A stretch of DNA of 64,000 bases, taken from NCBI GenBank assembly GCA_910589165.1, contig CAJUSP010000001.1, positions 160,781 to 224,780 on the forward strand, read 5' to 3'. Positions 1 to 7,726 of this stretch are shown here, piece by piece. The notes below the pieces were generated by a model, which was not told the DNA's origin, did not search any database, and was given only the letters and a program-made list of their open reading frames with translations. The position numbers were made by a program, and so were the translations under genes. The DNA is from an uncultured Adlercreutzia sp. (lineage in GTDB: Bacteria; Actinomycetota; Coriobacteriia; Coriobacteriales; Eggerthellaceae). The first letter of the stretch is position 1, and every line of letters starts with the position of its first letter.

Positions 1-127
1 TGCTGCGGTTCGGTTCGTGAAAACCGCAGCAAAGTCCCTCATTTTGCCCAACTTTCCGAAAGCCCCGGCATTTTCAGCCGTTTTGCTGCGGGTGCCTGAC
101 AAAAACGAGCGTTTTGCTGTGGGTGCT
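1..127. repeat. Dispersed intergenic repeat, copy 1 (left side cut by window edge)
   Basis: Bases 1-90 match 3810-3899 almost perfectly (one clear mismatch), and similarity continues weakly to about 127. The visible part holds the loop and right arm of a palindrome (AACCGCAGCAAAGTCCC then TTTTGCC at 42-48). The left arm is probably outside the window. It lies downstream of the LuxR-family gene, outside any convincing reading frame. Confidence 0.75.
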
Positions 128-213
128 TAGCGCGAGACGCCCTGCTGGGATACCCTCTGTTGGAGACACCTCGCTGGAAAACACTGCTCCAGGGAAGTTC
201 TCGGCGCGGGGCC

Positions 214-1737
214 CTACTGGGAGAAGCGCTGCTCCATGGCGGTTAGGAACTCCTGGCGCGACGACACGCCCAGCTTCTGATAGATGTGGCGAATGTGGGT
301 CCAGACGGTTCCCTCGCTGATGACGAGTTCTTCCTGAATGTACCGCGCGCTGCGGCCGCCGGCCAGCAACAGGGCGATCTCCGACTCGCGGTTCGTCAGG
401 CCGCAGGTCTCCTTCAGAAGCTGCATGCGCCTCTCGCGTTCGTCGGGGCCGGCGCCTCCCGCCTCGGCATCGGAGGGCGCGCCCTGGTCGTCCCCGCAGA
501 AAGATCCACCGCCTCGGCAATCGCTTTGGGCGTCGGCGCTCGCGCCGTCCCTACTGGTCGTAGCGACGCATCCTTCTTCGGAGAACGCAGGGCGCGGCAC
601 CGTGGCAAACAACGCCTGCACCGCCTCGGCGGGCAGAAGCCAAATGATGGCAGCTGCCGTAAGAACCAGCGTTACCAGCACCAGAGGCGTGGCGGCTAGC
701 GTGTCAGGTGCCGCAAGTGCCACCAGCGAGCCGACGCCCTGCCCGCCAATGGTGAAAGCGAACGTGAGGCCCAGAAAGCGCAGCGGGGCCGACTGAGAGT
801 ACTTGGCCAAATCGACGGTAGCAATCCACAGGGCATATTCGAAGATGCCGTAACCAAGGGCGACGACCGTAAATGCCGCAGACAGCAGGCTCTGCTGAAG
901 CACCAGCAAAAGAGCCAGCCCGATAAGCATGATGAAGCTGATGACGCGCCACGCGAGAGAGTAGCCCTTGCCGCCTGCGCGAAACAAAATGGCAAGGACA
1001 ACGGCGGCGAAGAGGCCCACGACAAGGTTCTCGCTCGACGAAAGCGTGACGCCTGTGGCCAGCCCGAGGAACTTCAGCACGCCGAAGCACAGCGAGATGG
1101 AGGCAATGCCCAGCACGTAAGCGGGGCGGATCGAAATCGAGCGGGGGGCCAGGCGCGGCTGCTCGTGGCCGAAGGCCGGCACGGCGCCGAGGGAGGCGCG
1201 CAGGCAGCCCGCGCTGATAAGCGGCATGAGTGTGAGAAGTACCCAAAGGAAGGGCACCAGGGCGAGAAGCTCCATGACGGGAGGCTGCGCAAAAGCCACG
1301 GCGAGGATGACGATCCAGGTGCCGTGCAGCGGTATGTCGACATAGAAGGAGCCCCACGCCATCATCAGCACGCCGAACCCGAAGCCGGCGCCGACGATGC
1401 CGGCAAAGTAGACGGCATCGCCCAGGCCAAGGGCGGCAAACGCGCCTGCTGCATCGGGCGAGAACAGGCACCAGCAGGCGACGGCCGTACCGACGGCATA
1501 CAGGGCAGCAGCTCCCAGGGCGAGCGGCGCCGCGACACGGAGAGCCTGGGGGCGCGCCACAACGAAAAGCAGCACGGCTGCCGTGGCCGCCAGAAGGAAG
1601 GCGGGGTAGGCAAGCGACGCATCGAGCGCAGAAAGCGGCAGCGCGGGGGCGCCCGCATCAAGCAAGACGACCTCCGGCGTCCACAGGCAGAGAGAGCCGA
1701 TGACGGGCGCGGCAAGCGAGGCTGCGGCCTTTTTCAC
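214..1737 (-). CDS. LuxR-family transcriptional regulator with a 12-TM membrane sensor domain
   Basis: The 507-residue product has an N-terminal region of about twelve hydrophobic segments, a polar acidic linker, and a C-terminal LuxR helix-turn-helix. The HTH (last ~65 residues) begins LTNRESEIALLLAGG and continues with SEGTVWTHIRHIYQKLGV, the expected recognition helix. This membrane-sensor plus LuxR layout is widespread in Eggerthellaceae, where such genes often sit next to a reductase they are thought to control. I chose the GTG at 1737 because AGAAGGA lies about 9 bases upstream; an upstream in-frame start at 1806 would add 23 polar residues. A TATAAT hexamer lies just upstream on this strand. 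It is divergent from the flavin reductase at 1964, the likely target. The ligand is unknown. Confidence 0.85.
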   Translation of the reverse strand: MKKAAASLAAPVIGSLCLWTPEVVLLDAGAPALPLSALDASLAYPAFLLAATAAVLLFVVARPQALRVAAPLALGAAALYAVGTAVACWCLFSPDAAGAFAALGLGDAVYFAGIVGAGFGFGVLMMAWGSFYVDIPLHGTWIVILAVAFAQPPVMELLALVPFLWVLLTLMPLISAGCLRASLGAVPAFGHEQPRLAPRSISIRPAYVLGIASISLCFGVLKFLGLATGVTLSSSENLVVGLFAAVVLAILFRAGGKGYSLAWRVISFIMLIGLALLLVLQQSLLSAAFTVVALGYGIFEYALWIATVDLAKYSQSAPLRFLGLTFAFTIGGQGVGSLVALAAPDTLAATPLVLVTLVLTAAAIIWLLPAEAVQALFATVPRPAFSEEGCVATTSRDGASADAQSDCRGGGSFCGDDQGAPSDAEAGGAGPDERERRMQLLKETCGLTNRESEIALLLAGGRSARYIQEELVISEGTVWTHIRHIYQKLGVSSRQEFLTAMEQRFSQ

Positions 1738-1774
1738 GAGAGCATCCTTCTTATCGGTTCCAGCGTTAGGGGCA

Positions 1775-1780
1775 ATTATA
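1775..1780 (-). promoter_or_regulatory. Candidate -10 box for the LuxR-family gene
   Basis: A perfect TATAAT on the minus strand, about 38 bases upstream of the chosen GTG. No good -35 is seen at 17 bp spacing, so activation may be factor-dependent. A facing candidate for the reductase is TATGAT at 1847-1852 on the plus strand. Confidence 0.45.
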
Positions 1781-1963
1781 TCGTGGCCGCGGCGAAGGCG
1801 GCCCACACAGGTGCGAATCTTAGGCGAAGTCCCCTCATCGAAAATCTATGATAGGGCTTCTGATCGGGGAAATCAGCGGCTTTCCATGATGTATTCGAAG
1901 CGGCGTCCGCGTAATCTCGGCAGCGTCGAGAAACAAGGAACGACCTTTTGGAGGAGGAACCTT

Positions 1964-3625
1964 ATGGAAACCGCTATGAATCGCCGAGATTTTCTGAAGG
2001 GGGCTGCGGCCTCGGGCCTTACGGCCGCTGCCCTCGGGCTTTCCGCCTGCGCGCCGCAGAAGGCGGGCGATACGGACAAGCTGGCCCAGACGAGCCAGAC
2101 GGGCTTCGCGTGGAACAACGCGCCTGAGCCTATCACCGACATCGCGAACACCTACGACTACGATATCGTCATCGTCGGCGCCGGCGTGGCCGGTCTGGCC
2201 GCCGCCGAGGCCGCCGCGCGCAACGGCGCGAAGACCGTAGTTATTGAGAAGTCGCCCCAGGCCAACGCCCGCGGCGTCGATGTGGGCAACGTGGGCAGCC
2301 GCGTGCAAAAGGAAGCCGGCATTGAAATCGACCCCCACGAGGCCACGCGCCTGCTGCACCAGTGGGGTCAGCAGGTTCCCAACTACGACCTGATTTACAC
2401 CTGGGCTTCTCGTTCGGGTGCCGTGTTCGACTACTTGGAGGAACTGGCCGCTGCCAACGGCTACAAGATGATCCAGGCCGACGGATCGTCCGGTACGGCG
2501 AAGCTCGATTGGAAAGACCTGCCCGAACGTTACCGCGTGCTGCAGACGGCCGTGTCGTTCGTGGGCGATGACGGCATCTCGGACAACACCAACCTGGGCC
2601 GCATCCTGCAGGCCTCGGCCACAGACAACGGCACCGAGTTCGTGTTCAACGCCAAGGGCGAGCAGCTGGTGGGCGACGCTGCATCGGGCATCACCGGCGT
2701 CGTCGTCTCGCTGGAAGACGGCAGCTACGCCCAGTACAACGCCAGCAAGGGCGTCATTCTGGCCACGGGCGACATCGGCAGCAACGACGAGATGATGCAG
2801 GAGTTCAGCCCGCTTTCTCTGCGTGCCGACGTCAACGCCTACACGCCCCAGGGCTGCAATACCGGCGACGGCCTGCTGATGGGTGTGTGGGCCGGTGCGG
2901 CGCTGTCCAACTGCGCGCCGGCGCCGATGATCCACCAGTTCGCCTACGACAACTACAACTTCCCGCTCACCTCGTTCTACATGTCGTGGCTCTCGGTGGA
3001 CCGCCGCGGCAAGCGCTATGCGGCCGACCTTCCCTACGAGCCCTACCTCACCAATGCCCGCATGGCCACCCCGGGCAACGTAGCCTGGTCCATCTTCGAT
3101 GCCGATTACGTCGACTACGTGAAGCGCCAGATGCCGGAAACCTACGGCACCATCATTGACTCGGGCTGGCTCGAGCACTCCTTCGAGGAATACCGCGGCT
3201 CTGAATTCCTCTTCGAGGCCGACACCCTTGAGGGCCTGGCGGAGCAGCTGGGCGTTCCCGTCGATGCGCTTGCGGAAACGGTCGATCGCTACAACGGCAT
3301 GTTTGAGGCCGGCGCCGATGCCGACTTCGGCGTTCCCGAGCAGTTCCTCACCCAGGTGAAGACACCTCCGTTCTACGCGACGCCGAATCTGTGCAGCCGT
3401 CTTGTGGTGCCCTACGGCCTGCACGTGAACGAAGATTCCCAAGTGTGCACGGCCGAGGATGAGCCCATCGAGGGCCTCTTCGCCATCGGCAACGTGCAGG
3501 GTGACTTCTTCGCGTTCACTTACCCGGTGCACTGCCCCGGCGTGAGCCACGGCCGCTGCGTCACCTTCGGCCAGCTGGTGGGCGAGGCCCTGGCGAAGGA
3601 CACGGTCATCAGCCAGACGGCTTAG
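1964..3625 (+). CDS. FAD-dependent fumarate/urocanate reductase-like flavoprotein, Tat-exported lipoprotein
   Basis: This 553-residue protein begins METAMNRRDFLKGAAASG: a twin-arginine motif, a hydrophobic stretch, then the lipobox LSAC. It is therefore predicted to be exported folded and lipid-anchored outside the membrane. A Rossmann FAD-binding motif, VGAGVAGLAAAEAA, follows at about residue 70, and a second FAD-contact region is near the C-terminus (GLFAIGNVQGDFF). The C-terminal HCPGVSHGRCVTFGQL block is typical of Eggerthellaceae members of this family. Relatives reduce fumarate, urocanate, cinnamates or xenobiotics using external electron donors. No haem-binding CxxCH is present, so electrons must come from a partner not encoded next door. 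The ATG at 1964 has a strong GAGGAGG; ATG 1976 is an alternative. The substrate cannot be told from sequence. Confidence 0.88.
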   Translation: METAMNRRDFLKGAAASGLTAAALGLSACAPQKAGDTDKLAQTSQTGFAWNNAPEPITDIANTYDYDIVIVGAGVAGLAAAEAAARNGAKTVVIEKSPQANARGVDVGNVGSRVQKEAGIEIDPHEATRLLHQWGQQVPNYDLIYTWASRSGAVFDYLEELAAANGYKMIQADGSSGTAKLDWKDLPERYRVLQTAVSFVGDDGISDNTNLGRILQASATDNGTEFVFNAKGEQLVGDAASGITGVVVSLEDGSYAQYNASKGVILATGDIGSNDEMMQEFSPLSLRADVNAYTPQGCNTGDGLLMGVWAGAALSNCAPAPMIHQFAYDNYNFPLTSFYMSWLSVDRRGKRYAADLPYEPYLTNARMATPGNVAWSIFDADYVDYVKRQMPETYGTIIDSGWLEHSFEEYRGSEFLFEADTLEGLAEQLGVPVDALAETVDRYNGMFEAGADADFGVPEQFLTQVKTPPFYATPNLCSRLVVPYGLHVNEDSQVCTAEDEPIEGLFAIGNVQGDFFAFTYPVHCPGVSHGRCVTFGQLVGEALAKDTVISQTA

Positions 3626-3670
3626 TGCGCGAAATCGTAGAAGCTCTCACGGGAATTGCGCCCCCCTCAA

Positions 3671-3702
3671 AGCGCCTGCGTCAGCGATTCGACGCAGGCG
3701 CT
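3671..3702. terminator. Hairpin terminator after the flavin reductase
   Basis: A perfect 12-bp stem (AGCGCCTGCGTC at 3671-3682 with its complement at 3691-3702) closes an 8-base loop, 45 bases after the reductase stop. It is followed by TCTCGTTATT, a weak T-tract, so termination strength is uncertain. Confidence 0.7.
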
Positions 3703-3720
3703 TCTCGTTATTCTTCCGAC

Positions 3721-3936
3721 CCACAGCAAAGTGGCTTGTTTTGCCAGCGAGGGAAAAGTCCGACAATTTCGGGCGTTTTGTTGCGGGTTTTTGGCAAAAG
3801 CGGGGACTTTGCTGCGGTTCGGTTCGTGAAAACCGCAGCAAAGTCCCTCATTTTGCCCAACTTTTCGAAAGCCCCGGCATTTTCAGCCGTTTTGCCACGG
3901 GTGGGCGTGGCAAAAACGAGCGCTTTGCTGCGGGTG
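3721..3936. repeat. Composite intergenic repeat with a 65-bp palindrome
   Basis: The core at 3793-3857 is two head-to-head units. The left arm is GGCAAAA, 3 bases, then GGGACTTTGCTGCGGTT (3803-3819). The right arm is AACCGCAGCAAAGTCCC (3831-3847), 3 bases, then TTTTGCC (3851-3857). Each arm is 27 bases with 3 unmatched positions and the loop is 11 bases. Further partial units flank it: 3721-3744 inverted, 3776-3799 and about 3908-3936. The segment from 3810 recurs at position 1. This fills most of the 446-base gap between the reductase and murB; I see no gene in it. Confidence 0.8.
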
Positions 3937-4071
3937 GGGTTTCGAAGCTACCTCGAAACCACCTTTCAGCCCTCTTCCTCGAGAGTGGTGTCGGCTCATT
4001 CAGCAGGAAGCAGCGACTTTGAAAGCGATTTCAGGGTGGAGCGGGGTCGCAAAGAAGCGCCCAAGGGCCGA

Positions 4072-4983
4072 CTAACTCCACAGCCTTACTTCGGGCTCCA
4101 ACGACACGCCGGAATCGGCCAGGACGCGGGCTTGCACCTCGGCGATGAGGGCGAAGACGTCGGCGGCGGTGGCGCCTCCCGTGTTCACGATGAAGCCGGC
4201 GTGCTTCTCGGACACTTGGGCGCCGCCGACGGAAAGCCCCTGCAGCCCCGCGTCCTGGATGAGCTTGCCGGCGAAGTGCCCCTCGGGGCGCTTGAAGGCC
4301 GAGCCGCAGCTGGGAAGGTCGAGCGGCTGCTTCTCCTCGCGTCGGCGCGTCAGGTCGTCCATGCGCGCGCCTATGGCGGCGGGGGAGTCGGCCTCAAGCT
4401 GCAGCGTGGCCGACAGCACCACCCAACCCTCGCTCATCATGCGGCTTTCCCGATAGCCCCACGCAGCCTCAGCGGCGGGTACCTCGCGCACCTCGCCGTC
4501 CCCCGTCAGGCAGCGCACGCCCGTGCACACGTCGGAGAACTGCCCCCCGTAGGCGCCGGCGTTCATGTAGGCCGCGCCGCCGATGGTACCGGGAATGCCG
4601 CAGGCGAATTCGAACCCGGCCAGCCCCGCATCGCGGGCGAAGGCGGCCACGTCGGCGTCGGTGGCCCCGGCCTGCACGCGCAGAAGGCCTCCCGGCAGCT
4701 TCTCGATGGCGGCGAAGTTCCCGGCCAGCTTGATGGTCACGCCGGGCAGCCCCTCGTCGGGCGCGAGTACGTTGGACCCGGCCCCCAGCACGCGCCAGGC
4801 AACCCCGGCCGCGCGGCACGCGCCTGCGACCGCCGCCACCTCGTCTTCGGTGCGGGGCATCGCCAGCCACTGGGCCGGGCCGCCGATGCGAAACGTCGTG
4901 TGCGCGGAAAGCGGCTCGTCGGCCCGCAGGCCCTCGGCCCCCAGCAGCATCTGAAGCTTGTGTGCGAAGTCGTCGGTTCTCAC
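4072..4983 (-). CDS. murB: UDP-N-acetylenolpyruvoylglucosamine reductase
   Basis: MurB reduces UDP-GlcNAc-enolpyruvate to UDP-MurNAc with NADPH and FAD, the second committed step of peptidoglycan precursor synthesis in the cytoplasm. The 303-residue product has the expected FAD-binding core: HTTFRIGGPA near residue 30, LGAGSNVLAPDEG near 65 and GIPGTIGGAAYMNAGAYGG near 130. The catalytic regions are also present: GYRESR, SCGSAFKRPEG with the proton-donor Ser, and LEPEVRLWS carrying the C-terminal catalytic Glu. The short form with that Ser block fits type II MurB. Start is GTG at 4983, preceded by GGAAGGAG with 6-base spacing. It is monocistronic and divergent from the trkH cluster. Confidence 0.95.
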   Translation of the reverse strand: MRTDDFAHKLQMLLGAEGLRADEPLSAHTTFRIGGPAQWLAMPRTEDEVAAVAGACRAAGVAWRVLGAGSNVLAPDEGLPGVTIKLAGNFAAIEKLPGGLLRVQAGATDADVAAFARDAGLAGFEFACGIPGTIGGAAYMNAGAYGGQFSDVCTGVRCLTGDGEVREVPAAEAAWGYRESRMMSEGWVVLSATLQLEADSPAAIGARMDDLTRRREEKQPLDLPSCGSAFKRPEGHFAGKLIQDAGLQGLSVGGAQVSEKHAGFIVNTGGATAADVFALIAEVQARVLADSGVSLEPEVRLWS

Positions 4984-5052
4984 GGGGCTCCTTCCCGAAA
5001 ATGAGGCTCATGGCGGCGCGCACCGGCTCCGAGCGTGCCGTATGGGTAACCG

Positions 5053-5084
5053 TTGGTGACCCTTTCGGCCCATTGTACTAGAAT
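5053..5084 (+). promoter_or_regulatory. Candidate promoter of the trkH-rsgA gene cluster
   Basis: The -10-like TAGAAT is at 5079-5084; upstream lies TTGGTGAC at 5053-5060, a poor -35 with 18-20 base spacing. A start about 7 bases downstream would fall on or next to the A of an ATG at 5091, which opens a 17-codon frame (stop 5142-5144) in the same frame as the membrane protein at 5151. Confidence 0.4.
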
Positions 5085-5150
5085 ACGCCCATGACTATTT
5101 CGCTCACATATGGGGCTGCCGCCCGTGCGGCGCGGAAGGCCTAGGGGCCC

Positions 5151-5282
5151 ATGGCGCGCAAGCATCCGGACATAAAGCCCGCATCCCCGGCCATGGCCAT
5201 CACGCTCATGCTGCTGTTCATCGCGTGCTTCATTATCGGCCTGTGGGTGCTTATGGCGCTCACCCGCATCGTGCTGGGCTAG
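5151..5282 (+). CDS. Small single-pass membrane protein upstream of trkH (43 aa)
   Basis: The frame encodes 43 residues: a short basic N-terminus (MARKHPDIKPASP), one hydrophobic helix (AITLMLLFIACFIIGLWVLM), and a short tail ending RIVLG. Its stop is 9 bases before the trkH ATG, so it is very probably co-transcribed with it. The upstream ribosome binding site is weak. Small one-helix proteins in front of transporters can be accessory subunits, but I know of no named family that fits. It is listed as a real gene on codon bias, tight spacing and the clean transmembrane helix. Confidence 0.5.
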   Translation: MARKHPDIKPASPAMAITLMLLFIACFIIGLWVLMALTRIVLG

Positions 5283-5291
5283 GGGCGGCGT

Positions 5292-6815
5292 ATGTGGCAG
5301 CGATTCACTCTTTACGACCTGCGCGTTATCGGCCATTACCTGGGAACGCTCATTTTGTTCTTCGCAGTGCTCATGGTGGTGCCCTTCGTCACGGCGCTTA
5401 TCTTCCAGGAATGGGAGCCGGCGAGCCGCTACCTTGTGTCGGTGGGCATTGCGCTGGTGGCCGGCTGCAGCCTGCGCTTTCTGCGTATCGAGCCGGGCCG
5501 CCTCGACCGCCGCCAGGCGCTTGCCGTCACCGGGTTCGCCTGGGTGGTGCTCGCCCTGTTCGCCTCTATCCCGCTGTACTTCTCGGGCCACTACACCACC
5601 TACATGGACGCGGTGTTCGACGGCGCGTCGGGCCTGACCACCACCGGCGCCTCGCTTATCGTGGATCTCGACCACCTCTCCTACGCCGACAACATGTTCC
5701 GCTTCGCCATGCACGGCCTGGGCGGCTTGGGTCTTATCGTGGTCGCGCTGTCCTTCGGGCTCTTCGGCCGCGGCGGCGGCGCGTCGCTGTTCTCGTCGGA
5801 GGGCCGCAGCGAGCACGTGGTGCCCAATGTCGTGCAAACCACGCAGTTCATCGCCCGCATCACCGTCGTCATCGTCGCCATCGCCACCGTCATCATCACG
5901 GCGGTGTGCCTGACCATCGGCATGGAGCCGGTGCGCGCGTTCCTGAATGCCCTGTGGGTGTCCATCTCGGGCTTCCTCACCGGCGGCTTCACACCCATGC
6001 AGCTGTCTATCATGTACTACCATTCGCTGCCGCTCGAGCTGGTGCTCATGGTCCTTATGATTCTGGGGTCCATCAGCTTCGTGCTGTTCGCCGAGGTGTG
6101 GCGCGGCCGGGCCCGCATGTTCTTCCAGGATTTGGAAACGAAGACCATGATTCTCTGGGTGGGCGCCATGACCTTCGTGTTCACGGCGACCCTGGCCTCG
6201 TGGCCCTACTTCAACGACATGCTCGCGCTTCTGCGCCGCGGCCTGTTCATGATCATCTCGGCGTTCACCACCACGGGCTTTCAAGTGGTCACCACGAACC
6301 AAATTACCACGGCGCTTTCCAACGGCGCCTTCCTCACCCTGGCGTTCATCATGGCCGTGGGCGGCAGCTCCGGGTCCACCGCCGGCGGCATCAAGTTCTC
6401 GCGCATGGGCATCATCTTCAAATCCATCGTGGCGAACGTGAAGGAGGCGCTCGCGCCCGATTCGGCCCGCGTGGTGGTGTCCTACAACCACATCGGCCGC
6501 CGCACGCTCACGCCTGACGTGGTGAAAGAGGCCATGACGGTGTTCATCCTGTACGTGGTCACCTACGTCATCGGCGCGCTTGTGGGCATCGCCCACGGCC
6601 ACGAGGCCATTCCCGCCATCTTCGAATCGGTGGCCATGACCTCCAACGGCGGCATCGTCACCTCGCTGGCTACCCCGGGCATGCCGCCCACCTTAGAGCT
6701 GTTCTATATCTTCCAAATGTGGGCCGGCCGTCTGGAATTCGTGACGCTGCTCGCGCTTATCGTGGAAGTGGCGGCCACGGTGCTGCCCCGCCGCAAGCCG
6801 AAGGGGCGCTCATGA
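5292..6815 (+). CDS. trkH: Trk-type potassium uptake protein TrkH
   Basis: This 507-residue polytopic membrane protein carries the four pore-loop repeats of the TrkH/KtrB superfamily. The first filter region reads DAVFDGASGLTTTGAS near residue 115; later ones include ISGFLTGGFTP, ISAFTTTGFQVV and FESVAMTSNGGIVTS. A C-terminal helix ends in basic residues (PRRKPKGRS). It takes up K+ with or powered by H+ or Na+ and normally works with the cytoplasmic NAD-binding ring protein TrkA, which is not in this window. The stop overlaps the next start (ATGA), indicating translational coupling. Confidence 0.93.
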   Translation: MWQRFTLYDLRVIGHYLGTLILFFAVLMVVPFVTALIFQEWEPASRYLVSVGIALVAGCSLRFLRIEPGRLDRRQALAVTGFAWVVLALFASIPLYFSGHYTTYMDAVFDGASGLTTTGASLIVDLDHLSYADNMFRFAMHGLGGLGLIVVALSFGLFGRGGGASLFSSEGRSEHVVPNVVQTTQFIARITVVIVAIATVIITAVCLTIGMEPVRAFLNALWVSISGFLTGGFTPMQLSIMYYHSLPLELVLMVLMILGSISFVLFAEVWRGRARMFFQDLETKTMILWVGAMTFVFTATLASWPYFNDMLALLRRGLFMIISAFTTTGFQVVTTNQITTALSNGAFLTLAFIMAVGGSSGSTAGGIKFSRMGIIFKSIVANVKEALAPDSARVVVSYNHIGRRTLTPDVVKEAMTVFILYVVTYVIGALVGIAHGHEAIPAIFESVAMTSNGGIVTSLATPGMPPTLELFYIFQMWAGRLEFVTLLALIVEVAATVLPRRKPKGRS

Positions 6816-7726
6816 GGTGGCGGGGAGAGGGCCCCGCGCGGGCGGCTTCGAAGAACGCGGCGGCTGGCCGGGCCCGCGGCCGGGCGGCTGCGGGCGCGCT
6901 GTTGGCGTTAGCGCTCCTGTTCGCCCTGACGGCATGGCCGGCTTGGGCCGACACGCCCACGAACGAGGACGTTCCCACCGACGAGACCGGCGTGGTGGAC
7001 CCTTCGGCGAAAGACGACAACGACCAGAACACGGGCGAGACGGAGGCGGCCCCCGACGGCACCTTACCCGGCGCCCCCCTCGCGCCCGACGGCGCGGCCA
7101 CCGACGGCCTGCCCCAGGGCGACGCCCCGCTCGAGGGGGCCGACGAGCCGGCAGCCTCGGAAGACGACGGCAACCAGCCCCCGGTGAAGCAGCCCGCCCC
7201 GAAGCTGCCCGACCCGGTGTTCGGCGAGAACACCAGCGAGGAGAACCGCGTCAACCCCCAGCAGAAGCCCGACAGCTCGTTCATCTACGACACCGCCATC
7301 GCCGACCTGCAGGAAGCCGACTCCTATCTGAACGACCAGACGGTGCAGGTAACCGGCGAGGTGGTGGGCGACCGCATCAAGGCCGAGTTCGACCCCGGCT
7401 TCTGCTGGATCGTTTTGCAGGGCGACAACTTGAACCGCTCGGAAATTCCCGTGTTCCTGGCTATGGAATACACCGACCTCATCGACATCTACGGCGCCTA
7501 CGGCCGCAAGGGCACCACACTGCAGGTGCGCGGCACCTTCCACCTTACCTGCCCCGAGCACCAGGGCCTTACCGACTTGCACGCCGATGCCGTGTCGCTC
7601 GTGGAGAAGGGCTCGGTCACCGAGCAGGTCTTCGACATCGGCGCGTTTCTGCCGGGCATCATGCTCGTGTTCACGGGGCTCGTCATGCTGCTCGTGTTCC
7701 GCCATATGAGGGAGGGGCAGCGCTGA
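6812..7726 (+). CDS. Exported, membrane-anchored protein with a possible OB-fold-like domain; function unknown
   Basis: The 304-residue product starts at the ATG overlapping the trkH stop. A basic N-region and hydrophobic core (GALLALALLFALTAWPAWA) form a signal peptide. Residues ~48-150 are a low-complexity Asp/Glu/Pro/Ala linker. Residues ~160-265 form a compact domain (NDQTVQVTGEVVGDRIKAE, then VRGTFHL) whose strand pattern resembles OB-fold proteins. A C-terminal helix (FLPGIMLVFTGLVMLLVF) is followed by basic residues, so the domain should face outward between two membrane segments. It overlaps rsgA by TGATG. The OB-fold reading is a weak inference; no ligand can be named. Confidence 0.75.
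   Translation: MRWRGEGPARAASKNAAAGRARGRAAAGALLALALLFALTAWPAWADTPTNEDVPTDETGVVDPSAKDDNDQNTGETEAAPDGTLPGAPLAPDGAATDGLPQGDAPLEGADEPAASEDDGNQPPVKQPAPKLPDPVFGENTSEENRVNPQQKPDSSFIYDTAIADLQEADSYLNDQTVQVTGEVVGDRIKAEFDPGFCWIVLQGDNLNRSEIPVFLAMEYTDLIDIYGAYGRKGTTLQVRGTFHLTCPEHQGLTDLHADAVSLVEKGSVTEQVFDIGAFLPGIMLVFTGLVMLLVFRHMREGQR

Noticed and set aside
6817..7725. N-terminal extension of the RsgA frame by about 300 residues
   Set aside because: This part is Arg-rich, out of frame with the real exported protein at 6812, and the RsgA OB domain starts at the ATG at 7726.
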